Positions 7,163 to 14,895 of a DNA stretch of 17,902 nucleotides are shown here, piece by piece. Below the pieces are notes generated by a model. It searched no databases and had not been told where the DNA came from. It saw nothing but the letters and a program-made list of their open reading frames with translations. A program made the translations under genes and the position numbers. Position 1 is the stretch's first letter. Every line of letters starts with the position of its first letter. The stretch is from an uncultured Collinsella sp. (GTDB lineage: Bacteria > Actinomycetota > Coriobacteriia > Coriobacteriales > Coriobacteriaceae), in the NCBI GenBank assembly GCA_902470805.1, contig CABRHX010000034.1, forward strand, positions 1 to 17,902. The letters run 5' to 3'.

Positions 7163-7191
7163 TTGATGAAGGAAAAAGCTGCTGGTAATCT
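7163..7191 (+). promoter_or_regulatory. Sigma-70-type promoter of the transporter/frl-like operon
   Basis: A -35 box TTGATG (7163-7168) and a -10 box TAATCT (7186-7191) are separated by exactly 17 bases. This is the best promoter match seen in the window. Transcription would start near 7197-7200, just before the palindrome at 7206-7228, with a leader of about 70 bases before the transporter ATG. Confidence 0.65.
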
Positions 7192-7205
7192 ATGGGACGT
7201 CATAG

Positions 7206-7228
7206 AACGTTTGCATTGTGCAAACGTT
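7206..7228. promoter_or_regulatory. Perfect palindromic operator candidate
   Basis: Arms AACGTTTGCA (7206-7215) and TGCAAACGTT (7219-7228) are exact reverse complements around a TTG spacer. The position, just after the predicted transcription start, suits a repressor that blocks initiation or early elongation. The most likely binder is the GntR/UTRA protein encoded just upstream. In RNA it could also fold as a 10-bp leader hairpin. I saw no second copy in the window. Confidence 0.65.
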
Positions 7229-7270
7229 GAAGCGAGATGCGATGCAGTCTCGAGTTCTTTGGAGGTATCT

Positions 7271-8734
7271 ATGTCAGATACGAAGGCGAAGAAGACAAAC
7301 AGACGTTTTAAGTTCAAATTACCGCATGTCTATACGATCATGTTCTTGCTGATCGTTGTCTTTGCGGTCCTGACTTGGATCGTTCCCTCTGGTCAGTATC
7401 AGCGCAAGACGATTTCGACAGCGGCGGGCGAGCGTGAAGTCGCCGTTGCTGGAACCTATGAACAGGTCGATAAGAACTACACCGATTCCGAGACCGGCGA
7501 GACCATCAATCTGGGCCAGGATATCTTCGCGGTTCTGCAAGCGCCCACCAAGGGTATCCAAGAGGCTGCCGACGTCGTTGCGTTCGTCTTATTGATTGGC
7601 GGATCGTTCGCAATCATCACCAAGACCAACGCTTTGAATGCCGGCATGAGCCGTGTGATTAAAAAGCTTAAGAACAAGGACATCCTCATCATCCCCATCA
7701 CGATGACATTGCTGTCCATTTGCGGCACTACGTTTGGTATGTCTGAGGAAGCCCTGCCGTTCTATGCCATCTTCATTCCCATCATGATGGGTATCGGTTA
7801 TGACTCGATGACGGCATTCATCATCTGCTTCCTTGGTCCTAACCTGGGATATTGTGCTTCGACCATCGACCCGTTTAATGTTTTGATCGCCCAAGGCATC
7901 ATTGGCATCGAGGGTAATCCGCAACTGTGGCTGCGCGCCGTTTCTTGGGTCATCTTCACTGCCGTCGGTATCGCATGGGCCATGCGCTACGCCATGCGCG
8001 TCAAGAAAAACCCCGAGTCGTCCATTGTGTACGAGGACGATAAGCTCAAACGTATTGAGTTTTCCGTGACCGATGCCTCCATCGAGGAAGAGTTCACTAT
8101 CCGTCAGAAGCTCGTGCTTATCGATTTTGCTTGCGGTATGGGCATTATCGTCTGGGGCCTTGTTACCCAGGGCTGGTACATGAATGAGATTTCCGCCGTG
8201 TTCCTTGGCATGGGCTTGCTTGCCGGTATCCTGGGCGGTCTTGACCAGCAGACGATCGCAGAGGAGTTCGTTAAGGGTCTCGCCGACTTTGCGTACGCTG
8301 CCATCGTTATCGGTATCGCTCGCGGTATTCTGGTCATCGCCGAGGGCGGCATGATCATCGACACCATCCTCCAGGCGCTCGCTACCGCGCTTGCCGGTGC
8401 ACCCGCCGCCGTCTACACCACGTTTATGTATATCGTCCTTGGCCTGCTCTCTTTGCTGGTTCCCTCGAGTTCTGGCCTGGCGGCGCTCACCATGCCCGTT
8501 ATGGGCCCCCTGACCGAGCTCATGGGCCTCAATCCCGAGGCGGCCGTCACCGCGCTCCAGTTTGCCAACCAGACCATCAACACCATCAGCCCTGTGGCGG
8601 GCATGACGGTCGCCGGCCTTGCCGTGGCTAAGATTTCGTTTGGCCAATGGTGGAAGACCATTTGGAAGTTCTTCATTTTCATGGTCGTCTTTGGCCTGAT
8701 CGTAACGGCAATCTCTGGCATGCTTCCGGTGTAG
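7271..8734 (+). CDS. YfcC-family (DcuC superfamily) membrane transporter
   Basis: A 487-aa integral membrane carrier of the YfcC/C4-dicarboxylate anaerobic carrier family. A short basic N-terminal tail leads into the first helix at about 20-38. The family-typical PSGQYQR follows, then GTTFGMSEEALPFYAIFIP, NLGYCASTIDPFNVLIAQG, and in the C-terminal half SSSGLAALTMPVMGPL and FANQTINTISPVAG. Hydrophobic segments suggest roughly 11-13 helices. The start is the ATG at 7271, with GGAGG five bases upstream; an open frame from 7163 would begin inside the -35 box. It is the first gene of the operon and presumably imports its substrate. DcuC-like carriers move dicarboxylates and amino-acid-like anions, so an amino-acid conjugate of a sugar is plausible. 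As I recall, Salmonella FraA (fructose-asparagine uptake) is also a Dcu-type carrier; this was not checked. Confidence 0.9.
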   Translation: MSDTKAKKTNRRFKFKLPHVYTIMFLLIVVFAVLTWIVPSGQYQRKTISTAAGEREVAVAGTYEQVDKNYTDSETGETINLGQDIFAVLQAPTKGIQEAADVVAFVLLIGGSFAIITKTNALNAGMSRVIKKLKNKDILIIPITMTLLSICGTTFGMSEEALPFYAIFIPIMMGIGYDSMTAFIICFLGPNLGYCASTIDPFNVLIAQGIIGIEGNPQLWLRAVSWVIFTAVGIAWAMRYAMRVKKNPESSIVYEDDKLKRIEFSVTDASIEEEFTIRQKLVLIDFACGMGIIVWGLVTQGWYMNEISAVFLGMGLLAGILGGLDQQTIAEEFVKGLADFAYAAIVIGIARGILVIAEGGMIIDTILQALATALAGAPAAVYTTFMYIVLGLLSLLVPSSSGLAALTMPVMGPLTELMGLNPEAAVTALQFANQTINTISPVAGMTVAGLAVAKISFGQWWKTIWKFFIFMVVFGLIVTAISGMLPV

Positions 8735-8743
8735 GTGGTTGTG

Positions 8744-10327
8744 ATGTCTGATCGTTTGACGGTCCTGACGTCTAAGAGCGTCTTTACCGGTACGGGGGAC
8801 CTGCCGTTTGAAGGTTTCGTAGCGGTCCGTGGCAATCGAATTGAGGCTGTTGGCACCAAGTGTGAGGTAGCTTCGTATTTGACCCAGGCGGACGAGGTAG
8901 TTGACCTGGGCGACCGCACTGTCATGCCTGGCCTGATCGATGTGCATACCTTCTATACAGGTTGGGCGCTGCGGACGTTGGGGTCTGATCTGTCCGGCAT
9001 CGCTGATGCCAAAGAGGCCGTGTCGCTCTTGCGTGCATGGAAAGAAGGTCATCCGGATTGCGCGGCGGCTTTTGGCCACAACCTACCCGAAACGTTGGCA
9101 TCGGATCCCGAGAACGCAAATACAGCAGCTGTGTTTGACGAGTGTTTTGGCGATATCCCTGTCGTCTGCTTTACGCCGGGCGCGGAGACCTGCGTTCTCA
9201 ATGCTGCCGCCAGTGCGCGATATGGCTTTACACCCCAAGCGTGCTATGCCGAGAAGATCTGGCGCATGATGAGCGATTTCCTTGCGCTGCCCGAGGTGCG
9301 TGCCGGGTATTCGGACTACATGAGCATGCTTAACGAGCGCGGCGTTACCGCCATCAAGGAAATGGCGTTTGATGACTACTACGGCTTTGCCGACGAAATG
9401 GCTCGCCGTGAGGAATCTGGTGAGCTGACGGTTCGCGTCTCTATGATGTCGCAGCCGGTGGGCGCCGGTGCAAATCTGGCATATGCCCGCGAGGCGCGAG
9501 AGCGCTTCCGGGGACCGTTCGTTCGTTTTTCTGGCTTCAACCGTATGACCGATCGCGGCGTATGGGCGGGGCTTGCCGAGATGATTGACCCCTATGAGGA
9601 CACGGCCGATGCGGGCGCTGCCGGCAAGACGGTCGTCGAGGAACCAGAGTGGGATCTGATTGAGAGCGAGCTGCGTGCAATTGATGCTGACGGCTTCCGA
9701 TATTCCTTGCATTGCCAGGGCGATGGCGCCGTTCGTCGCACCGTGGCGCTCTATGCCTCGCTGCCTCGAGACGAGCATGGACGGATGCTTCGCCGCCATG
9801 CGATTACCGATCTCGAGAACTCTGACCCGACCGATCTTGTCGAGTTTGGCAAGTTAGGTGGAATTTGCGAGGTCTATCCGCAGATTCTGACGCTGGACCG
9901 GCGCGAGGATTGCCTATCGATGATGCGTCGACAAATTGGCGAGACGCGACTTTTGCACAGCTGGAATCGCCGCGGCATGGAATATTCCGGATGCACAGTG
10001 TGCTGTGGAACGGATTTGCCGCTGCTGATTCCGAGCCTGGGCGAGTCAATCTACAGCGCGTGCGGCGGATTCTTCGCCGACGGACTGCCTGTGAATGAGG
10101 TCAACACGCTGACGCTTGTCGAGCTCTTGCGCGCTTGGACTGCCGGGGGCGCGTACGATCTGATGCGCGAAGACGAGCTGGGTACGCTCGAGGTCGGCAA
10201 GCTTGCCGATATCTGCGTGCTCGATCGGGATGTGTTTGACCTCGATTATCGCGACGCACGCGATCTTGCGGTTGATATGACGATGTCGGACGGACAAATC
10301 GTGTTCGATCGAAATAAGGAGGCATAA
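8744..10327 (+). CDS. YtcJ-like amidohydrolase (Amidohydro_3) with altered metal site
   Basis: A 527-aa protein of the amidohydrolase superfamily, YtcJ-like. The N-terminal beta-sandwich carries VMPGLIDVHTF (60-70), where the superfamily HxH motif should end in His but here reads H68-T-F70. Other expected ligands remain: H323 in SLHCQGDGA, H352 in RRHAITDL and D424 in CGTDLPLL. The C-terminal sandwich return LGTLEVGKLADICVLDRD (about 479-496) is typical. I do not see the lysine that usually bridges metals in some relatives. The ATG at 8744, nine bases after the transporter stop, has a GGTGG element; a GTG at 8735 is also possible. In this operon it may release an acyl or amino-acid part from the imported conjugate. 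That is inference, and the altered site raises the question of one metal or none. Confidence 0.87.
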   Translation: MSDRLTVLTSKSVFTGTGDLPFEGFVAVRGNRIEAVGTKCEVASYLTQADEVVDLGDRTVMPGLIDVHTFYTGWALRTLGSDLSGIADAKEAVSLLRAWKEGHPDCAAAFGHNLPETLASDPENANTAAVFDECFGDIPVVCFTPGAETCVLNAAASARYGFTPQACYAEKIWRMMSDFLALPEVRAGYSDYMSMLNERGVTAIKEMAFDDYYGFADEMARREESGELTVRVSMMSQPVGAGANLAYAREARERFRGPFVRFSGFNRMTDRGVWAGLAEMIDPYEDTADAGAAGKTVVEEPEWDLIESELRAIDADGFRYSLHCQGDGAVRRTVALYASLPRDEHGRMLRRHAITDLENSDPTDLVEFGKLGGICEVYPQILTLDRREDCLSMMRRQIGETRLLHSWNRRGMEYSGCTVCCGTDLPLLIPSLGESIYSACGGFFADGLPVNEVNTLTLVELLRAWTAGGAYDLMREDELGTLEVGKLADICVLDRDVFDLDYRDARDLAVDMTMSDGQIVFDRNKEA

Positions 10328-10328
10328 G

Positions 10329-11180
10329 ATGTCTGAATCCAAACCGACGCTGCGCCGCGAGCAGATTGCGGGCATGAATATCCACTACATCATGTGGTCG
10401 CTCGATTACTTCCTTGATGTGCAGCAGCGTTTGGGCTTTGAGTCCATTGAGCTGTGGTGCGCAGAGCCGCATGTGACGCTCGACCACACGGGCTACTTTG
10501 AGGCTGAGGTCCTGGCGAAAAAGGCTGCAGACCGTGGGCTTAGGTATCGTACTCTGTGCCCCGAGAACGTTGTCTATCCTTGGCAGTACTGCGCACGCAA
10601 ACCGCTGCATGAACAGCGCAGCCTGGCGTACTTTAAGCACGGCATTGAGCTTGCCGAGGTACTTGGGTGCGACCGTATGTCCGTCAACTCGGGCTGGGGC
10701 GACTGGGACGAGGACCGCGAGGAAGCCTGGAAGCGCAGCCGCGAGCACTTGTCCATTCTGGCGGAGTATGCCGGCGAGCACGGTCTGGTGCTTACGATGG
10801 AAAGCCTGCGTCCCGAGGAGAGCAACCTTGTGACGACGGTTTCCGATGCGAAGCGCATGATTGACGAGGTCGCGAGCCCGTACTTACAGCCCATGGTTGA
10901 TACAACCGCGATGGGCGTTGCTGGCGAGACGCTCGAGGACTGGTTTGCCACCTTTGGTGATGGGGCAATTCACGAGATGCACTTTATCGACGGTGACCCG
11001 TGTGGCCATCTGGTGTGGGGCGATGGCAAGCACGATATGGACGCCTTCGTCGCCACACTCAACGCCCATGGTTTCGACGGCATGCTGGGCCAGGAAATCA
11101 CGGACGGTCGTTACTACGATGATCCGGCGGCGGCAGATGCCAAGAACATGGCCGCATTCGAGAAATATCTGATTGACTAA
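10329..11180 (+). CDS. FrlC-like sugar (phosphate) isomerase/epimerase
   Basis: A 283-aa TIM-barrel protein of the xylose isomerase-like (AP endonuclease family 2) group. The four metal and catalytic positions can be read in order: E158 in LTMESL, D191 in PMVDTT, H218 in HEMHFID and E256 in LGQEITD. The spacing and flanking sequence (ELWCAEPHVT near 41-50, PEESNLVTT, HFIDGDP) resemble E. coli FrlC, which interconverts psicoselysine and fructoselysine. The ATG at 10329 lies one base after the amidohydrolase stop, with AGGAGG inside the end of that gene, so the two are probably translationally coupled. The FrlB- and FrlD-like neighbours support an epimerase acting on Amadori-type ketoamines. 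The exact substrate is unknown, and tagatose/psicose-3-epimerase-type activity is an alternative. Confidence 0.88.
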   Translation: MSESKPTLRREQIAGMNIHYIMWSLDYFLDVQQRLGFESIELWCAEPHVTLDHTGYFEAEVLAKKAADRGLRYRTLCPENVVYPWQYCARKPLHEQRSLAYFKHGIELAEVLGCDRMSVNSGWGDWDEDREEAWKRSREHLSILAEYAGEHGLVLTMESLRPEESNLVTTVSDAKRMIDEVASPYLQPMVDTTAMGVAGETLEDWFATFGDGAIHEMHFIDGDPCGHLVWGDGKHDMDAFVATLNAHGFDGMLGQEITDGRYYDDPAAADAKNMAAFEKYLID

Positions 11181-11241
11181 AACAACTATCGGCCACGCAG
11201 CCAACGTCATTGATTGCGGCCAAACAAGAAAGGAACTGGAT

Positions 11242-12210
11242 ATGAACGCACACGATCTGATCAAAGAGGCAATTGCCGAGAAGGGCAAGTTCGACAGCGT
11301 CTACTGGATTGCTTGCGGTGGCTCCATGATCGATTTGATCCCGGCCCATGAGCTTCTGCAGCGCGAGGCAACCACCTTCACTTCGTATATCTATACGGCT
11401 CGCGAGTTCGATATCATGCGTCCGCGTCGTCTGGGCGAGAAGTCCCTGGTCATCGCTTGTAGCCACAGTGGCAACACCCCTGAGGTCGTCGAGGGCTGCG
11501 AGATTGCCCTTGCTGCCGGCGCTACGGTGATCGCCCAGACCGACAACGCTGGATCTAAGATCGACACCGGTAAATGGACCACGTGGGTCTACCCGTGGGG
11601 CGAGGGCGTGCCGCAGGCCGAGGTCCCCGCTGGCATTTCACTGTCGCTTGCGGCAGAGCTGCTCGATCAGCAGGAGGGTTACGCCGATCTTGCCGATATG
11701 TATGCCGGTATCGCCGAGATGGATAAGATTCTTCCCCCGGCACGCGAGAAGGTAAATGCCGAGCTGGGCGATCGCTTTGCCAAGCTTTGCCAGGAGCACG
11801 AGTTCTTCTATATTCTGGGCAGCGGTCCCAACTTTAGCCAGACCTACGGTTTCGCTATCTGCTCTCTTATGGAGATGCAGTGGCAGCACTGCAGCTACAT
11901 CCACTCTGCCGAGTACTTCCATGGCCCCTTCGAGGCTACTCAGGATGGCGTTTTTTACTTCCTGCAGATGGGCTCCAGCGAGTGCCGTGCTATGGACGAG
12001 CGCGCCCTGGCGTTCCTTAAGACGCATACCGATACGCTGATGGTGCTCGATGCCAAGGAGTACGGTATGGAGGCCGTGCCGGCGAGCGTCCGTGCCTATC
12101 TGGACCCGGTGCTGTTCTACGCCATGAACTGCGAGCTGCGTGCCGCACGCGGCAAGGTGTTTGACCACGATCCCGATTTCCGTCGCTACATGGGCGTTGT
12201 CGAGTACTAG
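11242..12210 (+). CDS. FrlB/FraB-like SIS-domain deglycase
   Basis: A 322-aa cytosolic protein with two SIS (sugar isomerase) domains, at about 18-140 and 180-310. CSHSGNTPEVVEG (73-85) is the phosphosugar loop. SAEYFHGPFE (222-231) carries the Glu/His segment conserved in this clan (E224, H227). The C-terminus DPDFRRYMGVVEY closely resembles the end of E. coli FrlB. FrlB and FraB cleave fructoselysine- or fructose-asparagine-6-phosphate into glucose-6-phosphate and the amino acid. There is no glutaminase domain, so it is not GlmS. The ATG at 11242 has AAAGGA upstream; the 61 bases before it hold no clear signal. A FrlD-like kinase follows after 13 bases. The family call is confident, but which amino acid or amine is released cannot be read. 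Confidence 0.9.
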   Translation: MNAHDLIKEAIAEKGKFDSVYWIACGGSMIDLIPAHELLQREATTFTSYIYTAREFDIMRPRRLGEKSLVIACSHSGNTPEVVEGCEIALAAGATVIAQTDNAGSKIDTGKWTTWVYPWGEGVPQAEVPAGISLSLAAELLDQQEGYADLADMYAGIAEMDKILPPAREKVNAELGDRFAKLCQEHEFFYILGSGPNFSQTYGFAICSLMEMQWQHCSYIHSAEYFHGPFEATQDGVFYFLQMGSSECRAMDERALAFLKTHTDTLMVLDAKEYGMEAVPASVRAYLDPVLFYAMNCELRAARGKVFDHDPDFRRYMGVVEY

Positions 12211-12223
12211 AAGGGTAAATACC

Positions 12224-13087
12224 ATGGCATTTAACGTTAACGCGCTCGGATTTGGCGACAACGTCGTCGATCGCTATGAGCATATCCACACCATGTATCC
12301 TGGCGGTAACGCGGTTAACTTCGCCGTTTATGCCAAGAAATGCGGTGCCGCACGCTCTGCATACATGGGCATTTTTGGCAATGACGCCGCTGCCGAGCAT
12401 GTCATTGCAAGCCTCGAGGATGAGGGTATCGAGCTTGACAAGTGCGAGCAGATGATTGGCGAGAACGGAGCGGCTCGCGTGACCGTCGTTGACGGTGACC
12501 GTGTCTTCCTCGGCTCCAACGAGGGCGGTATCCGTGGCGATGCGCGCTATGTCCTCGATCGCTTTGACCTTTCGTACATGAAGCAGTTCGATGTGGTTCA
12601 TTCGGGCAACTATTGCTTTACCGAGCGCGAGCTGCCCAAGCTGAAGGCTGCGGGCGTCACGGTCTCTTTTGACTTTTCGGACGACTCCACCGATGAATAC
12701 TATGAGCAGATTGCCCCGTTTGTCGACTTCGCCTTCTTTAGCGCTGCCGATGCTGCAAGTGAGGATGAGATTCGCGAGCGCCTCGCTTGGGTTAAGAATT
12801 TGGGCCCGCGCTTTGTGTCCGCAACGGCGGGCGCCGAGGGCTGCATCGCCTATGACGGCGAGCGCTACTATCGCCAGCTGGCAAAGCCCGTAACGGACAT
12901 GAAGGACACCATGGGAGCCGGTGACTCGTTCCTGACCTCATTCCTGATGTGCTATCTCGATTCCGCCAAGCGCGGCGAGGACGGACCTGAGGCCATTGAG
13001 CGTGCGCTCGATTTTGCGGCAGGTTTTGCCTCGACCGTGTGCGGCATGGAGGGCTCTTGGGGCCACGGAGCTCCGATCACCGAGTAG
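12224..13087 (+). CDS. FrlD-like PfkB-family kinase 1 (fructoselysine 6-kinase-like)
   Basis: A 287-aa ribokinase/PfkB-family kinase. The N-terminal substrate-side motif GDNVVDRYEH (11-20), followed by YPGGNAVNFAVYAKKCG (25-41), is very like E. coli FrlD. The C-terminal ATP/anion-hole motif is DTMGAGDSF (228-236), with catalytic base D234. VSFDFSDDSTDEYY near 147-160 also matches FrlD. The expected reaction is ATP-dependent C6 phosphorylation of a fructosyl-amino acid, making the substrate for the SIS-domain protein encoded just upstream. The ATG at 12224 has an AAGGG element eight bases upstream. The stop is followed by a 118-base gap with an intrinsic terminator, which marks the end of the first half of the operon. 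Confidence 0.92.
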   Translation: MAFNVNALGFGDNVVDRYEHIHTMYPGGNAVNFAVYAKKCGAARSAYMGIFGNDAAAEHVIASLEDEGIELDKCEQMIGENGAARVTVVDGDRVFLGSNEGGIRGDARYVLDRFDLSYMKQFDVVHSGNYCFTERELPKLKAAGVTVSFDFSDDSTDEYYEQIAPFVDFAFFSAADAASEDEIRERLAWVKNLGPRFVSATAGAEGCIAYDGERYYRQLAKPVTDMKDTMGAGDSFLTSFLMCYLDSAKRGEDGPEAIERALDFAAGFASTVCGMEGSWGHGAPITE

Positions 13088-13159
13088 CCTGAGAAAGCGC
13101 TGGGAGGCTTGGGGCTGAAGCCTTGGCTGACTGACGCTAGATTACATCGGAATTCGGAT

Positions 13160-13188
13160 AGGGGCTCGCCTTGGGTGGGCCCCTTTTT
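13160..13188 (+). terminator. Intra-operon intrinsic terminator or attenuator
   Basis: An 11-bp stem with two G-U pairs (AGGGGCTCGCC at 13160-13170, GGTGGGCCCCT at 13174-13184) and a TTG loop is followed by five T's. It ends about 8 bases before the ribosome binding site of the second kinase. A smaller hairpin precedes it (AGGCTT at 13105-13110, AAGCCT at 13118-13123). The layout suggests partial termination that lowers expression of the distal genes, or a regulated attenuator. No good promoter is visible in 13088-13159. Confidence 0.8.
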
Positions 13189-13205
13189 GATTGCTGGAGA
13201 AGACT

Positions 13206-14006
13206 ATGGATATCAAAGCATGTGCAGCTGGCTTTTGCTGTGCGGACGTGTACCAAAACATCGGCGTGTTCTATCCGACTGGCAATGGCATCGACTGGGG
13301 TATCCACCTGGCGCGAATGGGCATATCGGTATCTGCGGTGTCGGTCGTCGGAAAGGACGAGTACGGAGACAAAATGCGCGAGGCGCTGGCTGCCGAGGGG
13401 TTCGACATCTCGCATCTTCGCGTGGAGGACGGCGATACCTCGGTGATGCTCATGGCGTTGAAGGACGGCGTCGACCGCGTGCATCTCGAGGCGATTGACG
13501 GTGTCATGGAAACGTACCGACCAAACGATGATGACCGGGCATTTATCCTGGAGCACGATGTCATCCATACCGACCTGTTTGGAAACTGCTTAGACCTGCT
13601 GCCCGAATGGCACGAGGCAGGCAAGACCGTCGTCATGGACTTTTCGGTGTTCAGTCAAGATCCCGAATACGCCTGTGAGAACCATTTTCCTTACGTTGAC
13701 TATGCCTTTATGTCGTTTGAGGAGGATAGCGCGGAGCTGCGCGACTGGGTGCGCCATGTGCAGGAGCTGGGCCCGCGCGTGGCAGTCGCCACACTTGGCG
13801 AGAAGGGAAGCATCGCCTATGACGGTGAGCGCTTCTATGAATGTGGGATCGTGCCGGCCGAGAAGGTTGTCAATACCGTGGGCGCCGGCGACTCGTATAT
13901 CGCCGGATTCACCAAGGGTGTACTGGATGGGCTTGACGTGCCGGCGTGCATGCATGCCGGTGCCGAGCTTTCGTCCCGAGTCATTGGGTCGTTCGAACCG
14001 TACTAG
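13206..14006 (+). CDS. FrlD-like PfkB-family kinase 2, divergent substrate site
   Basis: A 266-aa ribokinase/PfkB-family kinase and a divergent paralogue of the kinase just upstream. The C-terminal NTVGAGDSYIAGF (223-235) is intact with catalytic base D229, and TLGEKGSIAYDGERFY (196-211) matches the nucleotide-side loop. The sugar-binding N-terminus differs: the usual GDN reads CAD (12-14), and GGNAVN is replaced by TGNGID (25-30). This suggests a different sugar conjugate or headgroup. The ATG at 13206 has GGAG six bases upstream, directly behind an intrinsic terminator. It opens the second half of the operon. A kinase role is confident; the substrate is open. Confidence 0.88.
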   Translation: MDIKACAAGFCCADVYQNIGVFYPTGNGIDWGIHLARMGISVSAVSVVGKDEYGDKMREALAAEGFDISHLRVEDGDTSVMLMALKDGVDRVHLEAIDGVMETYRPNDDDRAFILEHDVIHTDLFGNCLDLLPEWHEAGKTVVMDFSVFSQDPEYACENHFPYVDYAFMSFEEDSAELRDWVRHVQELGPRVAVATLGEKGSIAYDGERFYECGIVPAEKVVNTVGAGDSYIAGFTKGVLDGLDVPACMHAGAELSSRVIGSFEPY

Positions 14007-14033
14007 GAATAAAAGCCTGGAAAGGAGTGCAAG

Positions 14034-14894
14034 ATGGTAATCGATATGCTGGTCCAGCCCATGCTCTACGGCGAGATCTATACGCCAGGCGACGAGCCAG
14101 ACGGCTTTGGTTTTTGGGAGCGTGAGTTTGGCATGGGGCACATGGGCCCCATGGACTGGGATGAGCTCGTGGCCGAAATGGATGTCTGCGATGTGCGGAA
14201 AAGCGTGCTCATGCCGCTCGATGTGACCACGGCGTGCGGCGGGCACTTTGGCACCAACGACCAGGTTGCCGCGCTTGTTGCCGCGCACCCCGATCGCCTA
14301 TGGGGATTCGCGAGCGTGGACCCGCAAGTGAGTGGCGCCGCCGATGAGCTGGAGCGTGCCTTTACCGAGCTGGGGGCCAAGGGGCTCTGCCTGCATCCGG
14401 CAAAGCAAGGTTTTGCGCCCGATGATGCCGTGGCCGAGCCGCTCTACAAGCTCTGTGAGCGCTACAACAAGCCGGTGGTTTTCCATGCCGGTATGTCCTG
14501 GGAGCCGGGTGCGGAGCTTTCGCGAAGCCACCCGCTTGCGTTTGAGCACACCATCGCAACGCATCCGGATGTGCGCTTTAACCTGACGCACTTTGGCTGG
14601 CCCTGGGTGCGCGAGACCGTGGCGATGCTGCTCAAGTATCCCAATTGCTATACGGATGCCTCTATTACCTATATCGATTCGCCCGAAGAAATGATGCAGC
14701 GGCTCTTCACCGTCGATATGGGACCGCTGTGGTATGAGCGTGCCCTGTCTCATCAGGTGATGTTTGCCAGCAATACGCCACGCTTCCGCGCCTTCAAGCT
14801 CAAGCGGGCGCTTGATACTGTGCCCATGCGCGATGAGGCGCGGGAGAATCTGTATTCCGGTACGGCGCTGCGTTTTTTGAAAGGTGATGAGTGA
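14034..14894 (+). CDS. Amidohydrolase-2-like TIM-barrel protein lacking canonical metal ligands
   Basis: A 286-aa protein resembling the amidohydrolase-related (Amidohydro_2, COG2159) group of metal-dependent hydrolases and decarboxylases. Supporting segments are AAHPDRLWGFASVDP (84-97), KPVVFHAGMSWEPG (146-159), RFNLTHFGWPWVRE (181-194) and the C-terminal RENLYSGTALRFL. H151 and H186 are in place. The N-terminal HxH is replaced by IDMLVQP (3-9), and the usual Asp of the GSDYP-like motif is Asn247 in FASNTPR. The protein may therefore bind metal differently, act without metal as a lyase or lactonase, or serve a binding role. The ATG at 14034 follows AAAGGAG. The gene lies 27 bases after kinase 2 and one base before the YjbQ-like gene. 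Confidence 0.8.
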   Translation: MVIDMLVQPMLYGEIYTPGDEPDGFGFWEREFGMGHMGPMDWDELVAEMDVCDVRKSVLMPLDVTTACGGHFGTNDQVAALVAAHPDRLWGFASVDPQVSGAADELERAFTELGAKGLCLHPAKQGFAPDDAVAEPLYKLCERYNKPVVFHAGMSWEPGAELSRSHPLAFEHTIATHPDVRFNLTHFGWPWVRETVAMLLKYPNCYTDASITYIDSPEEMMQRLFTVDMGPLWYERALSHQVMFASNTPRFRAFKLKRALDTVPMRDEARENLYSGTALRFLKGDE

Positions 14895-14895
14895 C

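Noticed and set aside
7206..7228. Catabolite-control (cre) or LacI-type operator reading of the palindrome
   Set aside because: Each arm loosely fits a cre-like pattern, but the CG is not at the centre of symmetry as LacI-family sites require, and a GntR/UTRA regulator is adjacent.
7589..9079. Long open frame on the minus strand (496 codons)
   Set aside because: It is antisense to the transporter and amidohydrolase genes; its composition is His/Asp/Arg-rich and unlike a real protein.
11242..12210. Reading the SIS protein as glucosamine-6-phosphate synthase
   Set aside because: It lacks the N-terminal glutaminase domain, is only 322 aa, and its C-terminus and neighbours match FrlB/FraB deglycases.
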